Shown here in pieces: positions 8,810-17,527 of a stretch of DNA of 56,624 bases (positions are counted from its first letter, which is position 1; every line of letters begins with the position of its first letter). Origin of the DNA: JBNKWA01 sp050299555. GTDB taxonomy: Bacteria; Pseudomonadota; Alphaproteobacteria; Rhodobacterales; Rhodobacteraceae. Under the pieces are notes generated by a model, which was given only the letters and a program-made list of their open reading frames with translations, had not been told where the DNA came from and ran no database searches. The position numbers and the translations under genes were made by a program. Location: NCBI GenBank assembly GCA_050299555.1, contig JBNKWA010000065.1, forward strand, positions 1-56,624, given 5' to 3'.

Positions 8810-9985
8810 TCAGAGGCCCTCGACGCAGAGCGCGACGCCCATGCCGCCGCCGATGCAGAGCGTCGCGAGGCCCTTCTTGGCGCCGCGGCGGCGCATCTCG
8901 AACAGGAGCGTGTTCAGGATCCGCGCGCCCGAGGCGCCGATCGGGTGGCCGATGGCGATGGCGCCGCCGTTGACGTTCACAATGGCCGGGTCCCAGCCCA
9001 TGTCCTTGTTGACGGCGCAGGCCTGGGCGGCGAAGGCCTCGTTGGCTTCCACCAGGTCGAGATCGCCGACCTTCCAGCCGGCCTTCTCCAGCGCCTTGCG
9101 GCTGGCCGGGATCGGCCCGGTACCCATGACCTTGGGATCGACGCCCGCGGTGGCATAGGACGCGATCCGCGCCATCGGCTTGATGCCGCGCCTGGCGGCC
9201 TCTTGCTCGCTCATCAGGAGCGTGACCGCGGCACCGTCGTTCAGACCGCTGGCATTGGCGGCGGTGACCGAACCTTCCTTGTCGAAGGCGGGGCGCAGCT
9301 TCTGCATCCCTTCAAGGGTAGCGCCGTGGCGGATGTATTCGTCCTTGTCGACGACGATATCCCCCTTGCGGGTCTTGACCGTGAAGGCGGTGACCTCGTC
9401 GTCGAACTTGCCCGCCTTCTGCGCCGCCTCGGCCTTGTTCTGGCTGGCCAGCGCGAACTCGTCCTGCTGGTCGCGGCTGATCTGCCACTGCTTGGCGACG
9501 TTCTCGGCCGTGGTGCCCATGTGGTAGCCGTTGAAGGCATCCCAGAGCCCGTCCTTGATCATCGAGTCGATGAACTTCATGTCGCCCATCTTCTGGCCGG
9601 CCCGCAGATGCGCGACATGGGGAGAGAGGCTCATGCTTTCCTGGCCGCCGGCGACCACGATGCCGGCATCGCCGAGCTGCACGTGCTGGGCGCCGAGCGC
9701 CACCGCGCGCAGGCCCGAGCCGCAGACCTGGTTGATGCCCCAGGCGGCGGATTCCAGCGGCAGGCCGGCATTGATATGCGCCTGGCGGGCCGGGTTCTGG
9801 CCCTGACCGGCGGTCAGCACCTGGCCGAGGATGGTCTCGGAGATGTCGCTCGCATCGACGCCGGCCCGCTCCAGCACGGCGCGAATGGCGGTGGCGCCGA
9901 GGTCGTGGGCCGGTGTGTTGGCAAACGAGCCATTGAACGAGCCGACCGCGGTGCGGGCCGCTGCGGCGATAACGACGTTGGACAT
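8810..9985 (-). CDS. phaA: Acetyl-CoA C-acetyltransferase (beta-ketothiolase)
   Basis: A 391-aa biosynthetic thiolase condensing two acetyl-CoA. The acyl-accepting Cys lies in INQVCGSGLRA (C88), the His in GGAIAIGHPIGASGAR and the second Cys in LCIGGGMGVA. First step of PHB synthesis, partnered with phaB downstream. ATG 9985 has GGGGAGAAGC just upstream. The 120 bp before it carries TGC-rich palindromes expected for PhaR control. Confidence 0.96.
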   Translation of the reverse strand: MSNVVIAAAARTAVGSFNGSFANTPAHDLGATAIRAVLERAGVDASDISETILGQVLTAGQGQNPARQAHINAGLPLESAAWGINQVCGSGLRAVALGAQHVQLGDAGIVVAGGQESMSLSPHVAHLRAGQKMGDMKFIDSMIKDGLWDAFNGYHMGTTAENVAKQWQISRDQQDEFALASQNKAEAAQKAGKFDDEVTAFTVKTRKGDIVVDKDEYIRHGATLEGMQKLRPAFDKEGSVTAANASGLNDGAAVTLLMSEQEAARRGIKPMARIASYATAGVDPKVMGTGPIPASRKALEKAGWKVGDLDLVEANEAFAAQACAVNKDMGWDPAIVNVNGGAIAIGHPIGASGARILNTLLFEMRRRGAKKGLATLCIGGGMGVALCVEGL

Positions 9986-10039
9986 TGCTTCTCCCCTGGG
10001 GCTGTTGTGACAGTCGCACCGCTACCGGCGCTGGACACA

Positions 10040-10085
10040 CTGCAATTGCAGCGCAACATACACGGTCCCTGCAGGCGGTGCAGGG
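10040..10085. promoter_or_regulatory. TGC-rich palindromes upstream of phaA (candidate PhaR boxes)
   Basis: Two inverted repeats lie in the phaA upstream region. CTGCAATTGCAG (10040-10051) fits the CTGC-N3/4-GCAG motif bound by PhaR of Paracoccus. CCCTGCA-GGCGG-TGCAGGG (10067-10085) is a perfect 7-bp inverted repeat containing the same half sites. PhaR is encoded 1.7 kb away. Binding is inferred, not shown. Confidence 0.65.
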
Positions 10086-10105
10086 TACATTGGTCGCAAC
10101 CTAGC

Positions 10106-11395
10106 CTAGTCGGCGGCGGCAAGGAAAGCCGCAACAGGGTCTAATACTGCAGTCGCGGCATTGTGCCCGGCGATCATGCCGACATGGCCAAGTCCGGGCG
10201 CCAGCCGCCGGGCCCCGCGAATCGCATGCGCCAGCGGGGCGGCACTGGCCGGCGGAGCGATGGAATCGGCACGGCCGGTGACGATCAGCGCCGGACAGGC
10301 GATGGCACGGGGGTCCACCGGCGCCCCGAGCAGGCGCCAGCCGCGCGAGGCCGGGCGGTTCTCGATCTGCCAGCCGGCGAGAAGCTCTTGCGCCGCCGGG
10401 ACCGCCATGGCGACGCCGTCGGCGAGCCAGTCCTCCAGCGCCACGAAGTGCCTGGCGGCGGCCGAATCCGGGTCCATCGCGGCAAAGCGGCGGAACTTGG
10501 TCAGCGCCTGGGTCGGGCTGATGGCGGCGAAGAGGTACTGGAAGACATCCGCCGGCACGACGCCGAAGGCTCCGCCCATGGCCGAGAGCGCCAGCCGCAC
10601 CCGGCCGGCGCCGACGCTTCGCCCGCCACTGGCGGAATAGAGCGCCCGGAGCCGCCCCGACAGGCTGTCGCAGTCGGCGGCAAAGTCCCACGGCGCGCCG
10701 ACGGTGGTCAGCCGCGCAATCCGCCCCGGCATCCGCGCGGCGATGCCCGCCGCCAGGGTTCCGCCCATGCAATAGCCGAACAGCGCTACCCGGCCGCCGC
10801 CCAGCGCCTCGGCCACGGCCAGCGCCGGCAGCAGGCGCTGGACTGCGTAGTCCTCGATGTCGAAACTCTCTTCCTCCTCGCCCGGCGGACCCCAGTCGAG
10901 CAGGAACGGCCGCAGGCCCCGGCGGCGCAGGCCCTGCAGGGCCGACTGCTGGTCGTGCAGGTCGAGGATGTAGGCCCGGTTGATCAGCGACGGCACCGCC
11001 AGCACCGGGCGCCCCGTGCCGCCATAGTCGTAAAGCCGGGTGCTGCCGAGCTGCCAGACCACGGTCGCCGGCGTCGAGGCCCGGCGGTACGGGTGGTCCT
11101 GCCAGCGCTCGATCCCGTCCAGCATGGCCCGCAGCCGGTGCACGGACTCGGCCGCGACGGCGGTCACGGCGGGGCTGGTGCCGGGCTTCTCGCCCAGCGC
11201 CGGATGCCAGGGAAAGCCGTCGCCGGCGGCGCCGGGCGCGGCCGCGATCGCCGCCTGATAGGTCTGCGCGGCGGCGGCCAGGTGAAAGATCAGCGGACTG
11301 GGCCGGCCCCGCCGGTCGGGCCGCTCGGGATCGCCGGCCTTGCGGACTGACCCGGGGGACGCGGCGGCCGCGCGTTCAGGACGGCTGTCGGCCAC
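10106..11395 (-). CDS. Short PhaC-like alpha/beta hydrolase (putative PHA synthase-related)
   Basis: A 429-aa protein. Two PHA-synthase marks are visible: VLAVPSLINRAYILDL before the core, and the lipase-like box GYCMGG, with Cys (~C209) instead of Ser as nucleophile. The rest of the triad is probably Asp in VTGRADSIAPP and His in GLGHVGMIAGHN. It is far shorter than class I PhaC (~600 aa) and lacks its long N-terminal domain, so it is nearer class III PhaC in size. GTG 11395 has GGGAAG upstream. A further GTG at 11425 would overlap the upstream ORF more. It may be a synthase, a transferase or a related acyl-CoA enzyme. Confidence 0.75.
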   Translation of the reverse strand: MADSRPERAAAASPGSVRKAGDPERPDRRGRPSPLIFHLAAAAQTYQAAIAAAPGAAGDGFPWHPALGEKPGTSPAVTAVAAESVHRLRAMLDGIERWQDHPYRRASTPATVVWQLGSTRLYDYGGTGRPVLAVPSLINRAYILDLHDQQSALQGLRRRGLRPFLLDWGPPGEEEESFDIEDYAVQRLLPALAVAEALGGGRVALFGYCMGGTLAAGIAARMPGRIARLTTVGAPWDFAADCDSLSGRLRALYSASGGRSVGAGRVRLALSAMGGAFGVVPADVFQYLFAAISPTQALTKFRRFAAMDPDSAAARHFVALEDWLADGVAMAVPAAQELLAGWQIENRPASRGWRLLGAPVDPRAIACPALIVTGRADSIAPPASAAPLAHAIRGARRLAPGLGHVGMIAGHNAATAVLDPVAAFLAAAD

Positions 11396-11597
11396 TGGCC
11401 TGTGCTTCCCGGCTCTGGGCCGCACCGCCCGCCGGGCCTAGGCGCGCATAGAGCAGCATGTTGGTTTCCCACAGATCGAGGTAGCGCCGCGCCAGTTCCT
11501 GCATCGCGGCGTCGTGCAGGCCGGGGCCGTGCCTTGCGGCGCCGCCCTTGCGGCTCTTGCCGCCCGCCTCGCTCCCGGTTTCGACCGTCCGTATCAC
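11376..11597 (-). CDS. Small phasin-like ORF overlapping the PhaC-like gene
   Basis: A 73-aa reading from GTG 11597 (preceded by GAAGGGTGG) that overlaps the start of the PhaC-like gene by ~20 bp. The C-terminal half, LHDAAMQELARRYLDLWETN followed by MLLYARLG, is a convincing amphipathic helix of the kind seen in phasins and in the small subunits of class III/IV synthases. The first half is basic and low-complexity. It is the first gene after the PhaR-type repeats. I do not recognise a named family. The frame extends further upstream, but that part is antisense to the phaR leader. Confidence 0.5.
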   Translation of the reverse strand: MIRTVETGSEAGGKSRKGGAARHGPGLHDAAMQELARRYLDLWETNMLLYARLGPAGGAAQSREAQASGRQPS

Positions 11598-11628
11598 CCG
11601 GTTGCCACCCTTCCACCGCAGCGCCACG

Positions 11629-11699
11629 CTGCAACCCGCAGGTGCAGCATGGCGTGCAGCATAAGCTGCAGCATGGCCATGCGCAAAATGATGTTGCAG
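11629..11699. promoter_or_regulatory. phaR / PhaC-like divergent control region with phased TGCAGCAT repeats
   Basis: The region holds CTGCAACCCGCAG (11629-11641), three direct copies of TGCAGCAT starting at 11643, 11655 and 11667 (exact 12-bp period), and another TTGCAG at 11694. TGC-rich sites are the known PhaR target, so this is a likely autoregulatory operator serving both phaR (+) and the minus-strand genes. Confidence 0.7.
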
Positions 11700-11760
11700 T
11701 GCCGAAATCATGCGGGCTAAGGTTGGCGCATCGAGTACGGATGGCTCCGGGAGCGTTGGA

Positions 11761-12372
11761 ATGGCTGGCAAGGACGCCGACAAGGGCGAACCTATCGTCA
11801 TCAAGAAATATGCGAACCGACGGCTCTACAATACGCACAAGTCCTCCTATGTCACGCTCGACCACCTTGCCGAGATGGTGCGCAAGGAAGAGGATTTCGT
11901 GGTCCGCGACGCCAAGTCCGGCGAGGACATCACCCGCTCCGTCCTGACCCAGATCATCTTCGAGGAGGAGGCCAAGGGCCAGAACATGCTGCCGGCGAGC
12001 TTTCTGCGGCAGCTGATCCGGCTTTACGGCGACACGCTTCAGGGTTTCGTGCCGGCCTATCTCGATGCCTCGATGGAGACCTTCGCCCGCAATCAGGAAA
12101 ACCTGCGTGCCCAGATGGCCCAGGCTTTTGGCAAGAACCCAGCCATTGTCGGGCTGGAGGCGCTGACCCGCACCAACATGGAGTGGTTCGAGCGCGCGAT
12201 GCGGATGTTCTCGCCGTTTCAGACCGGATTCGGGCAGCAGCCGCAAACGCCGCACCAACAGGCCGAGGCGGATTCCGACACCAGCAACAGCCGCAATGCC
12301 GACCTCGACGACCTGAAATCGCAGCTCGAGAAGATGCAGGCGCAGCTTTCGCGGCTGTCGCGGGAAGGCTAG
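11761..12372 (+). CDS. phaR: Polyhydroxyalkanoate synthesis repressor
   Basis: A 203-aa DNA- and PHB-binding repressor. The N-terminal PHB/PHA-accumulation regulator domain is unmistakable (IKKYANRRLYNTHKSSYVT, LDHLAEMV), followed by the middle domain with LTQIIFEEEAKGQNMLP. A C-terminal tail rich in Gln/Ser ends in a short helix, LKSQLEKMQAQLSRL. I start at ATG 11761 (MAGKDADKGEP, GGGAGC upstream) rather than at 11710, where the extension is not conserved. It is convergent with the EAL gene. Confidence 0.94.
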   Translation: MAGKDADKGEPIVIKKYANRRLYNTHKSSYVTLDHLAEMVRKEEDFVVRDAKSGEDITRSVLTQIIFEEEAKGQNMLPASFLRQLIRLYGDTLQGFVPAYLDASMETFARNQENLRAQMAQAFGKNPAIVGLEALTRTNMEWFERAMRMFSPFQTGFGQQPQTPHQQAEADSDTSNSRNADLDDLKSQLEKMQAQLSRLSREG

Positions 12373-12580
12373 AGAGCCGATCCGTCCCTGCCGGCAGGTC
12401 CGTCGCGGTCTGTGGCGCGCTGCCGGCAATCCCGGTCGAGCTCGGGACAGCACCGCGATTTCAACCCGACCCGGTACCCTGGCCTTAGGCCGACCCCGTG
12501 CCTGGGTGCCGGCCCCGGGTTGGCGCCTGCCCCGTCCGGCGCAAGGCCGCGGTCAAGCGCTCCGGAACGGGTGGCTTGCG

Positions 12581-13453
12581 TCAACTCCCGGCGCCGCCGG
12601 CGCGCCAGGCCCTGAGGTGCTCTTCCTCATAGACCTCGGGCTCGCCGAACAGGTAGCCCTGCAGGCAATCCACCCCGAGCTTCTTCAGCGCCTCGGCGTC
12701 AGCGGCCGACTCGACCCGTTCGGCCACGGTCATGATGTCGAAATGCTTAGCCATGTGCACCAGCGCCGCGACAATGGCCCGGTTGTCGGCCGAAGAGGCA
12801 ATGCCGGTGACGAACGCACCGTCGATCTTGACCACCTCGAACCGGAAGTCGCGGAAAGAGCGCACGGCAGTGGCCCCGGCGCCGTAGTCGTCAAGCGCCA
12901 CCGCAGCGCCGCAGGCATGCACGAAGTCGATGAAGTCCGACATCTGCCGGATGCGGCTGAGTGTCGCCGTCTCGGTGATCTCGACGATCAGCCGGTAGCA
13001 GCAATCCGGCCGCGTCTCGGCAGCCTCGGTCAGCAGCGCCCGCCACTCCTGGTCGGCGGCATGCCGCGGGTCGACATTGATGGAAAGCCGCAGGTCCGGC
13101 GTGCGCTGCAACAGGTCCAGCGCCTGGCGGAGAACCGCCCGGTCCAGCGCCTGCCCCAGCGCCGTGCCCTCGATCAGTGGAATGAACCGTTGCGCAGGGA
13201 TCAGATGACCCTCGGCGTCGATGATCCTGGCCAGGCCTTCCCAGAAGGCGGTGAAACCGGGCGCATCGGACTTGACGATCGGCTGCAGGGCCAGGCAAAG
13301 CCGGTTGTCGGCCAGCGCCTGCGCCACCTCGGCCCGGAGTGCCGCCCGCACCGAGGTGCGGCTGGCAAGCTCGGCGGAAACCTTGGCCTGCAGCGGTTCG
13401 AGCGCTTCACCGACGGACTTCCAGCCTTGGTGTTTCGGTTGGGGGCGGGACAT
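12581..13453 (-). CDS. EAL-domain protein (c-di-GMP phosphodiesterase or degenerate sensor)
   Basis: A 290-aa protein with one EAL domain covering about residues 45-275. The signature is present as WEGLAR (E-x-L kept). Other expected residues are LSINVDP (Asn), IVEITET (Glu), ALDDYGAG (Asp-Asp), VKIDG (Lys), AERVES (Glu) and QGYLFGEP. Metal- and c-di-GMP-binding residues look largely intact, so hydrolysis to pGpG is plausible. No GGDEF, REC or membrane domain. ATG 13453 has GAGAGGA upstream. A LexA-type box lies ~75 bp before it. Confidence 0.88.
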   Translation of the reverse strand: MSRPQPKHQGWKSVGEALEPLQAKVSAELASRTSVRAALRAEVAQALADNRLCLALQPIVKSDAPGFTAFWEGLARIIDAEGHLIPAQRFIPLIEGTALGQALDRAVLRQALDLLQRTPDLRLSINVDPRHAADQEWRALLTEAAETRPDCCYRLIVEITETATLSRIRQMSDFIDFVHACGAAVALDDYGAGATAVRSFRDFRFEVVKIDGAFVTGIASSADNRAIVAALVHMAKHFDIMTVAERVESAADAEALKKLGVDCLQGYLFGEPEVYEEEHLRAWRAGGAGS

Positions 13454-13765
13454 GGGCCATTTCCTCTCGCTATCTATGGGGAGCATGCGGAAGGCGCGTG
13501 AATCCGAGGTAAATTTTCCACGTTTGTTCTAAATATGTTCTGATTACCGGCCGGCAGTGTTCTTCACCGTTCTCGCAAGCCGCACTGCCCGAAAGCGGCG
13601 CAACACCGGATTGCGGCATCGTGTGACACATTGTTTGGCCAAGGGTTCGTGCCGTCGGCGCCTGGGGCGCCGCCATGCTGGCAACCCCGATGTGGCGATT
13701 GCCACCCGCGGCTGTCCGCATCCGTGTTATGGTGATCGCCATTACCAGGGGCTTGGGGGCTCACC
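13454..13765. other. Intergenic control region between EAL gene and secreted-protein gene
   Basis: A 312-bp divergent spacer without a convincing ORF. It holds the GTTC-N7-GTTC motif (13526-13540), an AT-rich patch around it that could serve as a minus-strand promoter, and an imperfect inverted repeat TGGTGAT-CGCC-ATTACCA (13730-13747) just before the plus-strand gene. Confidence 0.6.
13526..13540. promoter_or_regulatory. LexA-type (SOS) box upstream of the EAL gene
   Basis: GTTC TAAATAT GTTC is an exact match to the direct-repeat LexA box of alphaproteobacteria (GTTC-N7-GTTC). It lies 73-87 bp upstream of the EAL-domain start, within an AT-rich promoter-like patch. A second pair, GTTC-N6-GTTC (13559-13572), has the wrong spacing. 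Confidence 0.55.
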
Positions 13766-14626
13766 ATGTCGAAGTCCATTTTTCTCGCCGCAGGACTGAT
13801 TCTCGCGGCCTGCCTGCCGGCCGCGGCGGATGACCTTTCCGATCTCGATCCGCACATGCTCAGCATGGAGGAGGCGCGCTACGTGCAGGCGGCGCTGAGC
13901 GTCGAGGGCCATTATGTCGGGCTGATCGACGGCAAGGTCGGGCCGATGACCATGAAGGCGCTCGACGCCTATTCCAAGGAAGTTCACGGCGGCCCGCCCG
14001 AGGGCTGGCATCTCGCCGCGCTCGGCTATCTCTTCCGCGAACGGATCGACGATGCCCACTGGCGGGTCCGCTACCTGCCCGAGGAGGAGTTGTCGCTGGC
14101 CCTGCCCGAGGCGCACCTGGTGCAGACATCCGACGGCCAGACGCGGACCTGGACCGACCATGCGCTGGGCCTGACGGTGGAGGCAGCACGCCACGACCGC
14201 GCCCGGTCCGACGCCATGCACGAGGCGCTGCTGGACATCGTCGACATGAACCGCGACTGCTACGTCTTCAGGCGTGGCGACCGGCGGGTGACCAGCCTCT
14301 ACGACACGACCGGCAAGCTGTGGTACCTGCGCTCGGACCGCATCGGCAACCGCTGGAGCACGGTGACGATCTCGGTCCCGGACACCGGGCAGGAGGTGCT
14401 GCGGGCGATCTCCTCCAGCATCGCCAGGGGCGAGGCGCCGGACTGGGCCCTGGGCGAGGACAGCCGGCTCTATGCCGCCATGCAGGAGGTCGGCGACCGC
14501 TTCGCCGCCGATCCTTTCCCCGATCCGGCCCCCGATCCCTCCATCGAACCGACCGGGATCGTCGAAGCCTCGGCGCCCGACGTGTCCGATGCCGACCGGG
14601 TCACCCTTGCCGACGAGACCCGCTAA
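13766..14626 (+). CDS. Exported protein with peptidoglycan-binding-like N-terminal domain
   Basis: A 286-aa secreted protein. The leader MSKSIFLAAGLILAACLPAA has a possible lipobox (LAAC, Cys16) or a signal peptidase I site after PAAA. Residues ~35-70 (VQAALSVEGHYVGLIDGKVG, PMTMKAL) resemble a PG_binding_1 repeat. The rest (about 100-235) has no recognised family, and the tail is Asp/Pro-rich. ATG 13766 has GGGGG upstream. The stop lies beside a palindrome-rich patch that marks the start of the RHS remnant. Confidence 0.75.
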   Translation: MSKSIFLAAGLILAACLPAAADDLSDLDPHMLSMEEARYVQAALSVEGHYVGLIDGKVGPMTMKALDAYSKEVHGGPPEGWHLAALGYLFRERIDDAHWRVRYLPEEELSLALPEAHLVQTSDGQTRTWTDHALGLTVEAARHDRARSDAMHEALLDIVDMNRDCYVFRRGDRRVTSLYDTTGKLWYLRSDRIGNRWSTVTISVPDTGQEVLRAISSSIARGEAPDWALGEDSRLYAAMQEVGDRFAADPFPDPAPDPSIEPTGIVEASAPDVSDADRVTLADETR

Positions 14627-14635
14627 AGTTCGGGC

Positions 14636-14758
14636 GTCCCCATGGGGACGGGGGGTCAAGGTACTGGAATCATGAGAATTCCCGTGAGGACGCTTCTGGG
14701 GACGGTCGAAGGCTGCCATGGGGCCCGGACAGGCCTTTTCGGGTGTCCCCATGGGGAT
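14636..14758. repeat. Paired TCCCCATGGGGA palindromes at the border of the RHS patch
   Basis: GTCCCCATGGGGAC (14636-14649, perfect) and GTCCCCATGGGGAT (14745-14758) share the 12-bp palindrome TCCCCATGGGGA, 109 bp apart. The DNA that follows (14760-14800) is unusually AT-rich for this genome (e.g. TATTTGATTTTAAACGAC). No ORF is convincing here. They could be remnants of mobile-DNA ends. Confidence 0.5.
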
Positions 14759-14859
14759 GCCATTTCAAGTATTTGATTTTAAACGACAAAAGCGTTAACG
14801 CGCGTGGGGCAGGTGGGGACGGGCCCAAAAAATCCCAATGCCCCGCGCCATGGCGCCCG

Positions 14860-15503
14860 GATGCGACGGTATGGGAGGCTTCGTACCTGCCCTTCGGCGG
14901 CGTCGAGACCGCGACCGGCGCCAATATCGACCTCCGCTTCCCCGGCCAGTGGTTTCAGGTCGAGAGCGGTTTGCACCAGAACTGGATGCGCGACTACGAT
15001 CCCACCACGGGCCGCTACATCCAGGCCGACCCGCTGGGGCTGGTGGACGGGGCGAGCGTCTATGGGTACGTAGGGCAGGATCCGTTGAATTCCGTTGATC
15101 CAGCAGGCTTGGAAAGAAAGCCTGGGAAGACGCCAAACAACCAATGGCCCACGCTTCCAGAGAACCTTGGCGGCAAGAAGCCGAAGTGGAACCCAAAAGG
15201 CTATTGGGAGGGAAAGGTGGAAGGCGCCTCACCTGGGACAGCCAATCCCATGGGGCGGGCATCGACAGGGGCAACGGCGCGCAGGGTGGGCATTGGGACG
15301 ATGAGACTTCCGACGATCGATGGGACGAAGACGGCAATCTGCTACCGTACGATGTTCCCTGCGACAGCGACAGACAGATCGATCCCCAACTACCGCTCAA
15401 TCCGCTCCTGAGGCTCTTCAGGTTTCCCAAGCTGCCGCTCTACATACCGCCAGGGTCGTTGACGCCAAAGGGGCCCGGCGGAATGACACTCCCGGTATCG
15501 TGA
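14860..15503 (+). pseudogene. 5'-truncated, frameshifted RHS core with C-terminal toxin tip
   Basis: From 14860 the frame reads DATVWEASYLPFGG, then DLRFPGQWFQVESGLHQNW, DYDPTTGRYIQADPLGL and the tip boundary DPLNSVDPAGLE. This is the conserved RHS-repeat-associated core of polymorphic toxins. No start codon or upstream RHS repeats exist. After PKWNPKGYWEGK, homologous-looking sequence continues in the next frame (15216 onward: GGRRLTWDSQSHGAGIDRGN, GGHWDDETSDDRWDEDGNLL). One missing A in the run at 15213-15215 explains the break. The tip resembles the type-37 polymorphic-toxin module, from memory only. Confidence 0.75.
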
Positions 15504-15533
15504 GACAAGGCCCGCAGTGTGAGAGGATGAACA

Positions 15534-15848
15534 ATGGTCGAAGCAAAGTACGACAAGAAGTTCTTCGCCCTGATAGATCAGGCAGAGGAAGCCGCCCGAG
15601 GTAGCGAGCCGGACTATGTTTTTCTTACATTTTCTGTTTGCGCCGGCGAGCCGATTTCATGCGGCTGGAAGGGCTGGCTTCTTGAGGCTGCGTTCAGAAA
15701 ATCCGGCGTGAGGCTAAATACCTCTACTGGGGATGAAACAGTTCCGATCATCGACAATCAAATATGTCCAAGTTGCAAGAATATGGTGTTTCGATCCGGG
15801 CTTTCGAAGGTTTATTCAAACCCGGCGGAGCCTTCGACTGTTGCCTAG
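15534..15848 (+). CDS. Candidate immunity protein for the RHS toxin tip
   Basis: A 104-aa acidic protein 30 bp after the toxin stop, with GAGAGGA before ATG 15534. It is far more AT-rich than its neighbours, which points to transfer. No named family. A CxxC pair (CPSC, ~residues 77-80) and several other Cys occur. Small, compositionally odd ORFs directly behind RHS tips are normally the cognate immunity genes; the assignment rests on position and composition. Confidence 0.6.
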   Translation: MVEAKYDKKFFALIDQAEEAARGSEPDYVFLTFSVCAGEPISCGWKGWLLEAAFRKSGVRLNTSTGDETVPIIDNQICPSCKNMVFRSGLSKVYSNPAEPSTVA

Positions 15849-16037
15849 AGGGTGACAATAACCCGGGAAGTTGCAAGCTGACCCTGCTTCATCCGCACCG
15901 ACCACATCGGCAGGCCGGTATTCGCGACGGATGGTTTGGGGGGTAAGGGTATGGGAGGTCGGCCCGGCGCTCTGAGGTTTCCTCGCGCGTTCGGGCCTGA
16001 CCGGTGTCCACCGGACACCGGCCCGGGCGGCCCTCAC

Positions 16038-16139
16038 CCCTTCGGCGGCGTGCGCTCGGTGACCGGCTCGGCCATCGACCTGCGCTTCCCCGGCCAGTGG
16101 TTCCAGTCGGAATCCGGCCTGCACCTGATCTGGACGCGC
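16038..16139 (+). pseudogene. Second RHS-core fragment
   Basis: A 34-codon scrap, PFGGVRSVTG then IDLRFPGQWFQSESGLHLIW, that repeats the segment at 14890-14991 (about 25 of 34 residues identical). It has no start and is cut off right after IWTR, where the sequence passes into the G-rich hairpin at 16182. It probably marks an older displaced RHS tip. Confidence 0.65.
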
Positions 16140-16181
16140 GGCGGCGGGTCGGCTTGCTCGGGGCCGGTAGCGCGACCTCTC

Positions 16182-16230
16182 CCGCGCCCGGAGCGCGAGG
16201 GGGGGAGGGCGGGGAGCGCTCCGGGCGCGG
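16182..16230 (+). repeat. G-quadruplex-loop hairpin, copy A
   Basis: A perfect 13-bp inverted repeat (CCGCGCCCGGAGC / GCTCCGGGCGCGG) enclosing a 23-nt loop with four G runs (GGGGGGGAGGGCGGGG) framed by GCGAG and AGC. It is related to the copies at 36992, 41299 and 50328 and lies about 115 bp before the thiolase start. Confidence 0.7.
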
Positions 16231-16345
16231 TCGGGGGCGCGATCGTGGCGCCTTTTCGGGGGTGCACGTCCGCCGTGCTTTACCGCCGCCGCCGTCGGGC
16301 GTAGGCATGGCTTCAGGTCTGACCGCAGGGGGAGTAACCAAGCCC

Positions 16346-17527
<1,182 letters not shown>

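Noticed and set aside
11598..11804. Longer N-terminus for the phasin-like ORF
   Set aside because: The extension runs through the TGC-repeat control region and antisense to the phaR start; the GTG at 11597 with its RBS is a better start.
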